Positions 33,259-44,639 of a stretch of 64,000 bases of DNA are shown here, piece after piece. The notes beneath the pieces are model-generated. The model saw nothing but the letters and a program-made list of their open reading frames with translations, did not search any database and had not been told where the DNA came from. The first letter of the stretch is position 1, and every line of letters starts with the position of its first letter. The stretch lies in the NCBI GenBank assembly GCA_024449915.1, contig JAMZAV010001844.1, positions 62,001 through 126,000 of the forward strand, read 5' to 3'. The translations under genes were made by a program, and so were the position numbers. Origin of the DNA: Sweltsa coloradensis (lineage: Eukaryota; Arthropoda; Insecta; Plecoptera; Chloroperlidae).

Positions 33259-36200
33259 AGTACAGTGCAATTAGTCATATTGGCCTTAACCACGCATTCA
33301 AAAAAACAGCAGGACCGTTGGGATATTTCGGATGGTTTCCTAATATTCCCACGAATCCCAAAAATCCGGTTGCGGGTTATCCCCATTTTAAAATCAATTT
33401 ACAGATTTTTGAGTTTTTGTCTAAGAATAAAAATTAGCATATTGAGTGAGTATTAGACCGAAATAGCTCACATTTGTTTTTTAAATTTTTCGCATAGAAT
33501 TAGAGGTGGTAGTAACAAGTTTTGGCATGCTTTCTTTTAATCTCTGGACCAGCCGTCCTTAAACAAATTTTTTACCCTCTTTTTTTAAATTATCTGAATT
33601 TGTTTTTGGGGGGCCTTTTTTATCAAAAAAAAACAAAAGAAATTTTAAATGAAAATTTGTTTCAAATAAAAGTTGTAGGGCATGAAAAACAATCGATATC
33701 ATTTCTTGATTGTGTCCGTAGATGATAATGGCCGAAGCTCATGACAGCAACCATTGTGCGTGAGCAGCGTTAAACGTTTGCTCGCGCGCTACCACTAGCG
33801 CAGTCCATGCCTATGTCCCGTAGGATTTCGACCTTTTTAGATTTTGTCTTCTGATCCTTTTTAGGGTATCCTTAGATAAAAAAATCTTGGTTAAACATCT
33901 GGCATCCGCCAAATTTTTTTTTACGACGCCATCTTGATTTGGACAAATGCGTTTTTTAAAACCTCTTAATTTTAATACATTTCTATACTTTTGATACAGT
34001 TGTAATGAATCTAACGTAATTATGATTCTCCAATAAATTTTCAATTAATGATACAATTTGGTCTCCTGGACATTGTGGTATTTGTTATAGTGAAATACTA
34101 TTTTAACATTCTTGCGTAAGGTGCACTATTTACCTCCATTGTGTTTTCATGATAGATATATAAATTTTGCACAAATATACGAAAATGTTTGGAAAATGAT
34201 TTGACTGTACAGGGCAATTTATTATTATCCCACGACAACCATGGCGGCCATTTTCCAAGAGGGCCACCCAACAATTTTTGAAATTTTGTGACGAATGTTG
34301 AAATTTGGTATACAATAGATCATGTCATTGAAAAATGACTTTTGAATGGGCCCATGTCAACTAACTAACACAATGCAACCAATGGCGGCCATTTTAAAGA
34401 TGGCCGCTACACATTTTACGAACCACGTAATTTTTATGACAAATCTTGTTGTGTCACACTAGGGCACTCCATTGAAAATGTCGTATTTATGTGTTTTTAT
34501 ATCAATACTTTTTTTAGAAACATGTAAAATGATCCGCTATCGCGTATCTTGAAATATTGCTATGGAATTAATTACTGCAATATTACTACTTATACAATTC
34601 ACTTGTTTTTTTTATGACACATTGTAGGCAATTATTGGACAAGTTTCTATGTTACATTTATATTGTTTTATGCATTCTAAATATGACAATGAAATGTTTA
34701 TATTCCCATTTTTATTGTTAAATTTTAAAATTTCCCCGTTATAAAGGCGATAGCCCATAGATCCCAACGAGTTCACCATATAGTCCCAAAGAAGCAAAGA
34801 AAGCTTACATGTCGTTTTGTGTAAAATACTACCTCTTGGTAAATTTACAAGACAGCCAAGAATTCACCATTGTTTCTAAATACGCCAAGAGGCAGCCAAA
34901 TGTTTGCTAAGTTGCCAATTATGTATCTGTATAAATTGACTTATTATGCATGGGTTTTTTGGCATAAAAATGTTGAAGATCGTGAGAAATGAATAGAAGA
35001 CCATGCTTTTCGAGTTCCTATATGGCCATTAAAACATCTCAAATTAACGATTCTAATAAAGTTCAGATACGATATCAAAATAGAAAAGAATGCATACATA
35101 TTACTATGTGTGAAATAATTAAGAACTCGGTTTTGAATGCAATATGCTACATTATATATTGTGTTTCTTTAACAGACAACACTTGATTTTTTATCTAAAC
35201 CTCGTTACACTTGAACGGGTAACTATGGTTAATTTTCATGTAAACCTAAATAGGTGTCACTTGAAACTGCCATGTTTCATGTTGCTTTATTTTCTATTTT
35301 ACACAAAACTCCTTTAATATATGAATTTTAAATACTGGGTTTCACTTGAAACACTCTTTTCTCTTGCGGACATGCGATTTCATTTCCCCAACTATAATTT
35401 TATATTTATTTTCTAAACTAGGAAAAGCTACTCTAGAGCACTGCCATGTTAACGAATCTTTGGGTTTACGACCATTTTTCTATCACTCACACGCTTGTTT
35501 CAATGAAAGCATCCTCTTCGCGTCCTAGAATCCCCCCAAGCCCGTTGAAGGACAGGAAAAAAATAGGCTGAAGAATGCAGTTTTTTTTAAAACGGAAACC
35601 AACCGTTGCCACAGGAAATCCACGTGTCAATCATTATTGTATCCCGTTGTCCTACCGTTTAGAAATCTATCGTTAACTATGTGCAACGTCTTTGTGTAGG
35701 CTTGGTGTCTCCATCATGAGTAAACTCATGTCATTCTTTTGGCTAAGGTTTGCGTTATATTTGGTGCTAGTCATCATTGCTAATTTTAAGGTGAACTGTG
35801 AGCAACCATTTGGGAGGATATCTTGCCCAACAAGGAGAAAATGTTTTTTAACTCATTGGCTGCCTCATTCGTGAACGCATGGTTTAGCATATATTGTTGA
35901 GTTAAAATTTTGGTGGCTACCTTTGGCAACCAACTTGGCAATCAAACAAGCCTTGGTCTTGCTTGATACCTATTTGGCAACCATTTGACAAACAAATTTC
36001 TACAAGGGCTGGAAGTTATTAAACGTCAAGTCGTTCAAATACTTTCTCCTTCACTGAGTGGTGGGGCTAATGGCTGGCCTGCTAAAAAGGGATTGAGTAT
36101 AGAGGATGCCAATACTAATTCTGGTATATGTTTTGGGTCTCAACGGATAAACTTTGAGTAACCAAATTCTGACCAATGTCAGTCATCTACCGGACTATCG

Positions 36201-37725
36201 CTTTTACTAACGGAAATTAATTGAAGGAAACTAAAGGGGAAATATAAACATTTCCCTTGTCATATTTGAAATGCATAAAACATTATGTAATGTAACATAG
36301 AAACTTGTCAATAATTGCCTGCAAAAGTGTAATAAAAAACAATGAATTTTATAAGTGCATTATTGCTAGTATTTAAATTTTCTATACAATATGAAGATAC
36401 TCGATAGCGATCCATTACTACATTTTTTCTAAAAAGTATTGATATAACACATAAATATTACTTTTTAAAGGAGTGCCCTATGTGTTACACAATAACAAGA
36501 TTCTGTCATAATTTAAGTGGTTCGTAATAATGCGGGGTGGCGTCCATTTCTAAAATGGCCGCCATTGGTGCCATTGTGGTTTTTTTGACACGGCCTATTC
36601 AAAAGTCTTTTTTCAATGACATGATCTTTGTGTACACCAAATTTCAACATTCTGTCACAAAATTTCAAATAATTTGTTGGGTGGCCATCTTTGGAAAAAG
36701 GCCGCCATTGATGTCGTGGCTAATAATGAGATTGCCCTATATAGTTAAATCATTTTCCAAATTTCATTTTCGTATATTTTGTGCAAATATTTATGTCTAT
36801 CATTAAAGGCCAATTGGAGGTAAATAGTGCACCTGTACGCAGGACTAATAATAATATGTATTTCACTATAACAAATACCACAATGTTTGCCAGAAAGTCC
36901 AAATTTTTTATAATTTAATAGGAAAATTTTTTGGAGAATCCAATTATTACGTCAGATTTTATTTCATGTAGTCAAAAGTATAGAAAATGTATTAAAATTA
37001 AGAGCGTGTACTAATGCATATGTCCAAAACAAGATGGCGTCGTAAAAAAAACTTTTTGGGACCAGATGTCAGATTTTTTACCCAAGGGTTTGTTTTATCC
37101 TTAAGGTATACCTAACAGGATCAGAAGAGAAAATCTATAAAGGTCGAAATTCCTACGGGACTTATGGCCATGGACTGCGCTAGTGGAAACGTGGAAGAGC
37201 AAACGTTTTAGGCTGCTCACCGCCCCAATGGTCTTGCTTGTCATGTAGCGTTCGGCCAAAAATATCTACGGACACAATCAAATATGATATCATGTGTTTT
37301 TTTCATGCCCTATAACTTTTATTTGAAACAAATTTTCATAAAGTTACTGGGTTTTTTTTTTTTATGATAAAAATGCAAAACAATTCTGATAATTAAAAAA
37401 AGAGGGTTTAAAAATTTTCATCAAGGGCCGTAGGTTGCCAGATAATCAAAGGATGGCGCACCAAACACCCTTTAAACGTTTCTTTTCGAACAATTTAAAA
37501 CAAATTTGAGCTATTTCGGTTCAATACTTCACTCAATATTGCTAATTTTCCGTTCGTCGACCAAACTCAAAAAACTAAAAATTGATTTTCAAAATGGCGG
37601 GGAAAACCCCCACTGGATTTTTTTGGGGTTCTGTTGGGGAGTCCCCGGAGACCCACCTTAACAAATCCCGACCGTCCCTGCTTGTTTTTTTGAATGCGTG
37701 GGTCATATCACAACGGCCCTGTACT
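33259..37725. mobile_element. 4.5 kb fold-back element with 1.5 kb inverted arms
   Basis: Ends are AGTACAG...CTGTACT, flanked by the direct repeat ATAAT (33254-33258 and 37726-37730). Arms of at least 1.5 kb (33259-34780 and 36170-37725) pair imperfectly along their length: the AATGGCGGCCATTTT boxes at 34239 and 34382 face AAAATGGCCGCC at 36553 and GGCCGCC at 36700. About 1.4 kb separates them. No transposase frame is seen, so it is probably non-autonomous. Superfamily unknown. Confidence 0.8.
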
Positions 37726-37960
37726 ATAATGAAAGTTATGAAATTAGTTTTTGGTGTGTTTTATTATTATATTGTGTTCTTTGTTTATAAAAGTAGGCTT
37801 AAGAAAATGATGGAGATGATCGTGATAGTTAAAATAAACATTATTGATTTGAATATAAAAAAAATGTTTTTGATGTGAAGCAGATTTTATTAAATGTATT
37901 AAATTTTAATGAGAAATCTTGAAAATACGTCCTGTGTATTATTAATTGATTTTCTGTAGG
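37726..37960 (-). mobile_element. Module B, part 2
   Basis: Continuation of the B module at 33218, through TTTTTGGTGTGTTTTATTATTATATTG to the 3' UTR end. Confidence 0.7.
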
Positions 37961-38221
37961 TTTGCAATTAATATATGGCCTATGTGAAGGTCCATACCGT
38001 GTTCCTTTGAACACTCATTGGAAATTTATTTTGTCTTTGTGGAGAGAACTCTATTTTTGTATAAGAAAATAAAAAAACTATTATCTACTTATAGTTGGTA
38101 GTATACTTGCTGTGGCGACAGAACACCAAGAAGATGAGCTATCAATGGTTATGCTACCAAAATCCTCCTCTCCCCACTTGAGGTGGACAACAACGAGTCA
38201 GGTAGCTGCATTTATAAAACC

Positions 38222-38440
38222 AAGTGTAAGGATTAAGGGCGCGACAAACAGTTAGGTCCATAATGCCCCACCTGTGACATTGTATGTATAAGCTTGTTTG
38301 TTCAGACCATTTAAAAAAAAATCAAATCAATATTTAAGAAAGTTTGTCTCCGAATTGTCATAGTAAGGGGTAAAAGGGAGGGTAGGGGTGAGAAAGGGGT
38401 AAGTGTCGCCGGACAGAGCTCGCCTCTAGTTTTTTGATGG
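38222..38440 (-). mobile_element. Hybrid A/B fragments
   Basis: AGGGCGCGACAAACAGTTAGG is A-like but leads into CCTGTGACATTGTATG, which is B-like. An A core scrap (GCCGGACAGAGCTCGCCTC) follows at 38405. Confidence 0.5.
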
Positions 38441-38490
38441 AGGTATTGGTTTAGTTAAAAAATGGATTTGGTTCATTGATTTTGGTTTTT

Positions 38491-38790
38491 TTTGGATTAA
38501 GGACGCGTCACAATAAAGTCAAAATGCTAGGTCATAATCCTAGGGATGTGGGGAGGAAGAGAAGTTCCTCACGCCGCCGGGGGTCATCGTCTTCGTCATC
38601 GTTCGTTGTGTCATTGTCATCAACTTGAGAGGTCGTCAGGGGAAGGAGAAGGTGTCCCCGACGACTATTGCCAGAGCTCGCCTTAGTTTAAAGAAATATG
38701 TGCTTCCCTTTCTGACTAACGTTTGCGTCATGGACGTTTTTTTCCCGTTTTTTCGCCGGTAACGATAGCAGAACCAGGCTCTGTGCCAAA
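38491..38790 (-). mobile_element. SINE-like module A, diverged
   Basis: TTTGGATTAAGGACGCGTCAC to CCAGGCTCTGTGCCAAATT; lacks the CCAGACGGGG end. Confidence 0.7.
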
Positions 38791-38962
38791 TTGATTGATT
38801 GAGTTTCGTCTTTATTGATAACGGAATTAAGGTATGTTACACCTGCTCTATCTTCAAACCACTACATCATTCAACACTTCATGACAGTTACAGAATTACA
38901 GAAACATTAAAAAGTTTAAATAAACTACGATAGTTACACAAGGCTGATCATCGCATAATACG

Positions 38963-39105
38963 ACGACGTGAGAAACTAGGGCGCTTCAACCGGTTATGGC
39001 ATGTTGCGCCGTCTGTGACAAAGAAAGTAAATTAAATGAGTTTATGGCGTGATTGATAATTTTTTAGTTTTTTTATGATTTAAAAGAAAAGAAAATAATG
39101 AAAAC
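38963..39105 (-). mobile_element. LINE 3' end, module B, short
   Basis: GACGACGTGAGAAACTAGGG to AAAAGAAAAGAAAATAATG, then the GATGAC repeat. Confidence 0.7.
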
Positions 39106-39154
39106 CAATGACGATGGGCGATGACGATGACGAGACGATGACGATGACGATGCC

Positions 39155-39187
<33 letters not shown>
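39106..39187. repeat. (GATGAC)n minisatellite
   Basis: About twelve GATGAC units. The same hexamer, inverse of CGTCATC, forms the core of module A, which follows at 39187. Confidence 0.9.
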
Positions 39188-39188
<1 letters not shown>

Positions 39189-39436
39189 GCCTCTCAAGTT
39201 TGGGGGATGTGGGAAGGAGGGGCCCATGCTGGTGAGAACCAGTCACAGTTGGGGGAGGAATGGGGTTCTAGCCTCGTAGTCGTCATTGTCATTGTCTTAG
39301 TTCGTGTTGTCACTGTCGTCGTCGGTGAAAATTTTCCTTTTATACCACCTGATGTTTGCTGATGGACTTTATCTCATTCCTTGCCTTTTTTCGATTAGCT
39401 GAGCCCTGGGCCAGATTCTTCCCCGGGCCCAGACGG
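39187..39436 (-). mobile_element. SINE-like module A, tail lost
   Basis: Begins inside the module (GGGGGATGTGGGAAGGAGGG) directly after the GATGAC array and ends CCCCGGGCCCAGACGG. Confidence 0.75.
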
Positions 39437-39744
39437 TTTTAAAAATATAACAGTAAAACCCTTTCCCAATCACGTAACTACAGGGCAGTGTGGGGGTGAA
39501 ACACATTCTTTGTCTTGAGAAATCGGAGATAAAACCGTGTGTTGGCCCTGTACAAACTGATCAGGCACGTACTGTAACGCGCTAGTGACAATGTACGTTC
39601 AAATGTCACGCACCACATTCCTCGACGCACACAACATTTCAGCTGAAGAGGACTTTGCACAACCAGACAAAACTAGTTTATAAACTGAACTGAGAATCTG
39701 CAGCTCCAGCTGGGAACGCAGAAGCGTCAATTTTGAACGACGAC

Positions 39745-40040
39745 TTGAGAATTTAGGGCGCTTCAACCGGTTAGGTCATATTGCGCCGCCTGTGATATTG
39801 AGCTATTAAAATTATTGTATGGCGTGTTTGTTGATTTCATTGTTTTTAAATAAAAATATATAAATGATGGAGATAAAGTTAGCGCAAAAGAAACATCATG
39901 CTTTGAATAAAAATGTATGTTTGATGTGAATTACATTTGGTAAAATAAGTAATTTTGAATGAGGAAGTACGAACGTTTGTCTCCGTTAGCATTTGAAAGA
40001 AGTTCTTCTTCATATATGATCTCAACTCACCCAAGAGTAT
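39745..40040 (-). mobile_element. LINE 3' end, module B
   Basis: Nearly full 3' UTR, to GAACGTTTGTCTCCGTTAGC at the coding end. Confidence 0.75.
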
Positions 40041-40342
40041 TCTAGCAAGTAAACATTAGCTAACAGGACTGCATGCAGCTGAGCCGTTCATAACCTAATA
40101 GATGTGTTTATAGAATGTAGTAAGTATAGAAGTATTGGACTCGGATTGGAGAGATCACCCACCGTGCGCGTTGTATAATGAGTTTAGTGTCGTCCATTGA
40201 GACGATGTTGTCCTCCTCCAATACGATATGAACTAATCCATGCTAACAGTGCTGGGGTCTGCCTGACATGAATTTGACTTTCACACAAAAAGAATTATCA
40301 AGTACGTATACATAATAATCAAAAATATCTTTTAACGAAGAC

Positions 40343-40857
40343 GCGAGCAACTAGGGCGCTTCAACCGGTTTGGTCACATTGCGGCACCCGTGATATCGTT
40401 AGTAAATTAAATAATTTTGTTGTGGGTTTGATGATTATATTGTTTTTTAGTCATAAAAGAAACTATCATGATAGTTAAGTTTAGTTTATTTGGATTGTTT
40501 AGGTTCTCTTGGATTGAGGGCAGGTCAACCGTTAGGTCATAATGCGCCACTCTAGCCTAGGGGCCATGAAGAGGAGAGTCCAGCCACGGAGGAGGAAATA
40601 AGGTGGGGGTTCTCAAGGCGCGGTCGTCATCGTCTTTGTCATCGTTTGTGCTGTCATGGTCGTCGTCGTCAGGGATATCGTCAAGGCGATATGGAGGGGT
40701 CCCCGACGAAGACTGCCAGATATCTTTTCTATAGTTTCAGGGACTTTTCCCCTAATTGCTAGCTGATGTTTGCGAGGTGACTCTATCTCTTTCCTCGCCT
40801 TGTACTATTAGCAGAGCCATGCTCTGGGCCAGATTCTACCCCGGGCCCAGACGGGGG
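40343..40857 (-). mobile_element. Short module B followed by full module A
   Basis: B (GCAACTAGGGCGCTTCAACC, to about 40490) is joined to A (40509-40857, ends CCCCGGGCCCAGACGGGGG). Between them TTTAGTTTATTTGGATTG is repeated. Confidence 0.75.
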
Positions 40858-40915
40858 ACGCCAAATGTTCACAACGCAACAAGAAGCGTGAGTTATCTTG
40901 ATGATTTGTAATTAA

Positions 40916-41687
40916 CTAGGAAAACGCTAAAGTCCCGCCGCGTTGATGGATGAGCGTTTTTTGGAAGTTTTTTGTTTGCGTTTTTTGCGTTTGTTTGCAC
41001 TTTTCCTTTGCAAGTGCTTTTTGAATGCATTGTAGGTGATTATTGTCAAGTTTCTATTGTTGCTTGTTAATTGGTATTATAAACCTCAAAAAACTCATAT
41101 TTAAACCTTTATTTCTGTGGATTCTGGCTAACTTTTTCAACTTTTTTTTTTAAAAGGTACTACATCACTATAACCTTAATGTCCATGTGAAATCTGAACG
41201 TTGTAGCCCCACCAGTTTGGTCAGAATCGGCCCAAATAAGACGAAAATATCGCACTAAAAATTGAAAAACTTATATTTAAAACTTTATTTCTATAGATTA
41301 TGGCTAACTTTTTCAACTTTTTCTTTCAAAAGGTTCTACAACACTATAACTTTATGTCCATGTGAAGTATGAACGTTGTAGCCCTACCCGTTTGGTCAGA
41401 ATTGGACAAAATGTCACGAAAATATCGCATTTAAAATCGAAAAAAATCGTAAAAGTACGATATTCATGAGAAATATTTCTTCAATTGTACCCAAAAACAA
41501 TACACCTCTAAGAGAAGAGTAAACGAAGGTCCCTTTTAATTTTCAACAAGATCGCATAAGCCGTTTGCCCGGAATTGAGCGAACAAACAGACAAAGAGAA
41601 AAAAAAAACACCCGAGCTAAATTTTTTTGGGGGTTCAGTGAAATTGAAGTCTTCGCTTCACTCGCTACGCTCGCTACGCTCATCCAA
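40916..41687 (+). mobile_element. Family C element, copy 4
   Basis: CTAGGAAAACGCTAAAGTCC to CGCTACGCTCATCCAA. The internal ~190-base unit with ATGTCCATGTGAAATCTGAACG is present twice (41050-41230 and 41270-41420). Confidence 0.85.
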
Positions 41688-42179
41688 TCATTATTTAACT
41701 GTTCGCATGGACCAGTGGTTCCCAAACCTTCCAGCCACTGTACCCCCTGAGTAGTTTGGCTTCAACCACGTACCCACCCTTCTAAAACAAACAACAGTCG
41801 ACATTTTCCGCCGTTTTCCCCCTTGAGCGGTTTTGTAACCCAGGAGATAAGTGCATTTTGACCGTCACTAAAAGTTACCGATCGCATTGTTATCACACTA
41901 CCTTGAAGTTCATGTAGCCTGCGTTGTAGAAACTGTACACACTTGTCTTTGTATTGTACGTGATTGGAAAATTAAATTTATAAAATATATTGCCATGAGG
42001 ACTGGCAGCAATAATTATATTATGTTCTGCACAAGTGAGATGCTTTTGACAATTAAGCACGATTTAGATGTACCACAGTATGGGAACCGCTGGCATAGAT
42101 GATGAGAAAATAGTCTAATTTGTTTGTTCTCATTTACAGGCGCTGTCGAAGAGATAGAAGAGGATACGTTCAACGACAA
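41688..42179. other. Unassigned
   Basis: GTGGTTCCCAAACCTTCCAGC near 41715 resembles a common SINE/LINE phrase but I cannot place it. No gene seen. Confidence 0.4.
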
Positions 42180-42181
42180 CG

Positions 42182-42417
42182 TGAGAAACTAGGGCGCTTC
42201 AACCGGTTAGTTCATATTGCGCCGCCTGTGATAATTAAAGTTGATGAGATGAATTAATGCAGGTATGTATGTTGATGAGATTATTTTCTAAGTGTATAAA
42301 AAACAAAATAAATTAATGATGAAAGTAATACCAAAATAAATGTTATGTATGTGAATGAAAATATGGAAAAAAAAGAAATGTGTATGATGTGAATTAAATT
42401 TTGTTAAACAGATTACC
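42182..42417 (-). mobile_element. 3' UTR of LINE B
   Basis: The cleanest view of module B: the 236 bases between the ORF2 stop and GGCGCTTCAACCGG/CCTAGTTTCTC on the minus strand. It ends in GGCGCAATATGACC...GGTTGAAGCGCC, whose ends can pair. Confidence 0.8.
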
Positions 42418-42972
42418 TCAGTTGAGAAATTTAGAAAGATTGTCGCTGTTATCATATGAAAGAAGTTTTTCATATGATTGGGAGAGATCAAATTGTGTGC
42501 GCAAGGCATCATATTTGGTACATTCTGCTAGCATATGATGTACGGTAAAAGGTACATCACATGTGTCACATATGGGAATAACCTTTTCTCTGGTTAAGAG
42601 ATATCCGTGAGTTAGGCGTGTGTGGCCTATTCGAATTCTGGACAATACCACCTCTTCTCTACGTGAGAGTCGAGACGTAGGTGGACGTATTTTATTAGTC
42701 AGTTTGGGCATCACACTACGCAATTTGTTATTTTGCAACACATCCCAAGATGCTTGTCGCAAATCCAACAATCTTTGCTTGAATCCACTCTTGACATCTG
42801 GAACGGGAACTAGATTGAAATCAACGTCGCGACGCTGGGAAGCTTCCTTAGCAGCCCGATCAGCGTGTTCATTTCCCTCTATGCCCACGTGTCCAGGTAT
42901 CCAGCAAAACTTTATGATACGTCTCGTTGCTAGGACGGCTCCAAAGTCACCGTTTACAAATTCATATGCCAA
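42418..42972 (-). CDS. LINE ORF2 C-terminus: RNase H and tail (5'-truncated)
   Basis: An open frame of 184 codons. Residues about 21-50 contain KFCWIPGHVGIEGNEHADRA with AKEASQR, the last box of LINE RNase H domains (the Asp of HADRAA is catalytic). Then come VKSGFKQRLLDLRQASWD, SRLSRREEVVLSRIRIGHTR and a zinc-knuckle-like CDTCDVPFTVHHMLAEC, as in I/Jockey-group LINEs. The rest of the RNase H and the RT are absent. The first ~17 codons come from a SINE fused upstream, so the start codon is accidental. RNase H removes the RNA template during retrotransposition. Confidence 0.8.
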   Translation of the reverse strand: MAYEFVNGDFGAVLATRRIIKFCWIPGHVGIEGNEHADRAAKEASQRRDVDFNLVPVPDVKSGFKQRLLDLRQASWDVLQNNKLRSVMPKLTNKIRPPTSRLSRREEVVLSRIRIGHTRLTHGYLLTREKVIPICDTCDVPFTVHHMLAECTKYDALRTQFDLSQSYEKLLSYDNSDNLSKFLN

Positions 42973-43090
42973 AAACTGATGGACTTCAGTCCAAATCAGA
43001 AATTAAAAACCGTCTGACCATAACGGGAATAGAACCCTGGACCTTCTCCATTATGTGCAGAGCCGCTAATCGCGAAACAAAACAACAACG
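42935..43090 (-). mobile_element. tRNA-derived SINE head fused to the LINE
   Basis: Minus strand: CTCTGCACATAATGGAGAAGG and B box GGTTCTATTCC, then GAACGGTGACTTTGGAGCCG, matching the SINE in intron 3 of the Myb/SANT gene. It joins the RNase H frame at ACGTATCATAAAG/TTTTGC. Confidence 0.65.
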
Positions 43091-43134
43091 AACGACAACG
43101 AGTAAGATATCTGCAAAAATAAAACCTAGTTCTA

Positions 43135-43440
43135 AGGATTAAGGGCGCGTCAACCGTTTGGTCGTAATGCACCACACTAGCCTAGGGGATGTGGGGAGTA
43201 AAATCCCATTCTGGGTCAGAACCAGCCTGTGGCAAGGGAAGGGTGGGTGTGGGGGGGGGGGTTCTCTCGTCGTGGCCGTCCATCGTCTATGTCAGCGTTC
43301 GTGTTCTCAATGTAGTCGTCGTCGTCAGAAGGTCGTCAAGGGAAGTAGAGAGGTCAACGACAACGACTGCCAGAGCTTGCCTCTAGTTTTTGGTTAGCAA
43401 TGTTCTCCCCTATTTACTAGCTGATGTTTGCAAGTGGGTT
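43135..43440 (-). mobile_element. SINE-like module A, head lost
   Basis: AAGGGCGCGTCAACCG to GCTGATGTTTGCAAGTGGG; contains a G-run (43250-43260). Confidence 0.7.
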
Positions 43441-43494
43441 CTCGTTGTAAAGATGGTATTCGAGATGTTCACCTAGTCTTACAACGACGTTAGA

Positions 43495-43935
43495 CACAAG
43501 GGCTGGTCGCTCGTGATATTGTAAGTTTTGGTCTACTGAGTCGCTCGTGATATTGTAAGTTAATAAAATAAGTTTGTTTTCTGTTTGTTATGTTTGTTTT
43601 TGTACGTTTGGATTATTTGGATTAAGAACGCGTCAACCGTTAGGTCATAATGCACCACTCTAGCCTAGGAGGTATGGGCCGGGAAGTCAAAGTTTATGGA
43701 CGCATATACCGTTGAAATGAAATGTGTTTGATGTGAATTTAATTTGGTTAATAAAATTACTTAAAATGAGAAATTCAGAACGTTTGTCGCCGTGATCATA
43801 GCCTATTAGAGAAGTTTTTCTTATGATTAAGATATAACACATTACGTAACCATAGAATCATAGGCCCTATATGGTATATTCTGCTGACATTTATGATGTA
43901 AGGTTAAAAGCACATATATGTCACATCTTAGAACA
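43495..43935 (-). mobile_element. B and A fragments
   Basis: GTCGCTCGTGATATTGTAAG occurs twice in 60 bases (43508-43565). An A tail follows (43616-43690, TTTGGATTAAGAACGCGTC), then B 3' UTR and coding end (43695-43935). Confidence 0.6.
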
Positions 43936-44291
43936 ATATTGAAATTGTAGTATACTTAGGCATACCTGTATAAATAACTTAATAATAACTTTTAAAAATC
44001 ATATCGTAGATAATATATTTTTAATGGTTCCAAGACAGAATCACGGGAAATATCTGGAGCCCAATTGATGAATGTAAGCTTTCATAAGGAATGAAGGTAT
44101 AACGATATCACCGAACGCTTTTAAAAGACTTAAGTTGAGCCATGCTCTGGTCCAAATCTATTCTACCCCGGGCCTAAATACAAATGAATTCTTGTAGGAA
44201 ATGATGACGTGAACACATCCTGAAGAGGGGCGTGTCACATGTGTCCCGGGCAGGTTTCAAAGAGAATTTCTTTTGTAAACAATTACCTGAT
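43936..44291. other. Spacer with an A head scrap
   Basis: GAGCCATGCTCTGGTCC...CCCCGGGCC at 44136-44176 is the head of an A module. Otherwise unassigned. Confidence 0.5.
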
Positions 44292-44639
44292 TTAGGCCCG
44301 GTATTTCAATGTCCAGTTAATCTGGCTAGTAACTACTTGGCAGTTAAATTTAACAACCACTTATAACTGCCAGTAACCATTTTTGTGTATTTCAATGACA
44401 TTTTACTTGGCAGTCAGCTACTGAGGACCTCCCCTGAGCTGTGATTGGTTCAAGAGCTTCACATCATAACAGAGCCTTTTTTACAGCCGGGTAAATGTGT
44501 GGTTTTGAATAGAATTGCCATTACAAGGCTGTGAAACGAATATAGGTTATGTTTACCGTGTTGACTTTTCGTCTCGTGACAGTTGCCTAGGCCTAGGCTA
44601 GGCTACTCCCAAATTACCAATTAAGGCAATTATTATTAA

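Noticed and set aside
33259..37725. LTR retrotransposon reading of the 33-38 kb repeat
   Set aside because: The two repeats are inverted, not direct, and no gag/pol frame lies between them.
39042..39227. Poly-Ser protein from the GATGAC array
   Set aside because: Low-complexity translation of a minisatellite; no start context or conserved flank.
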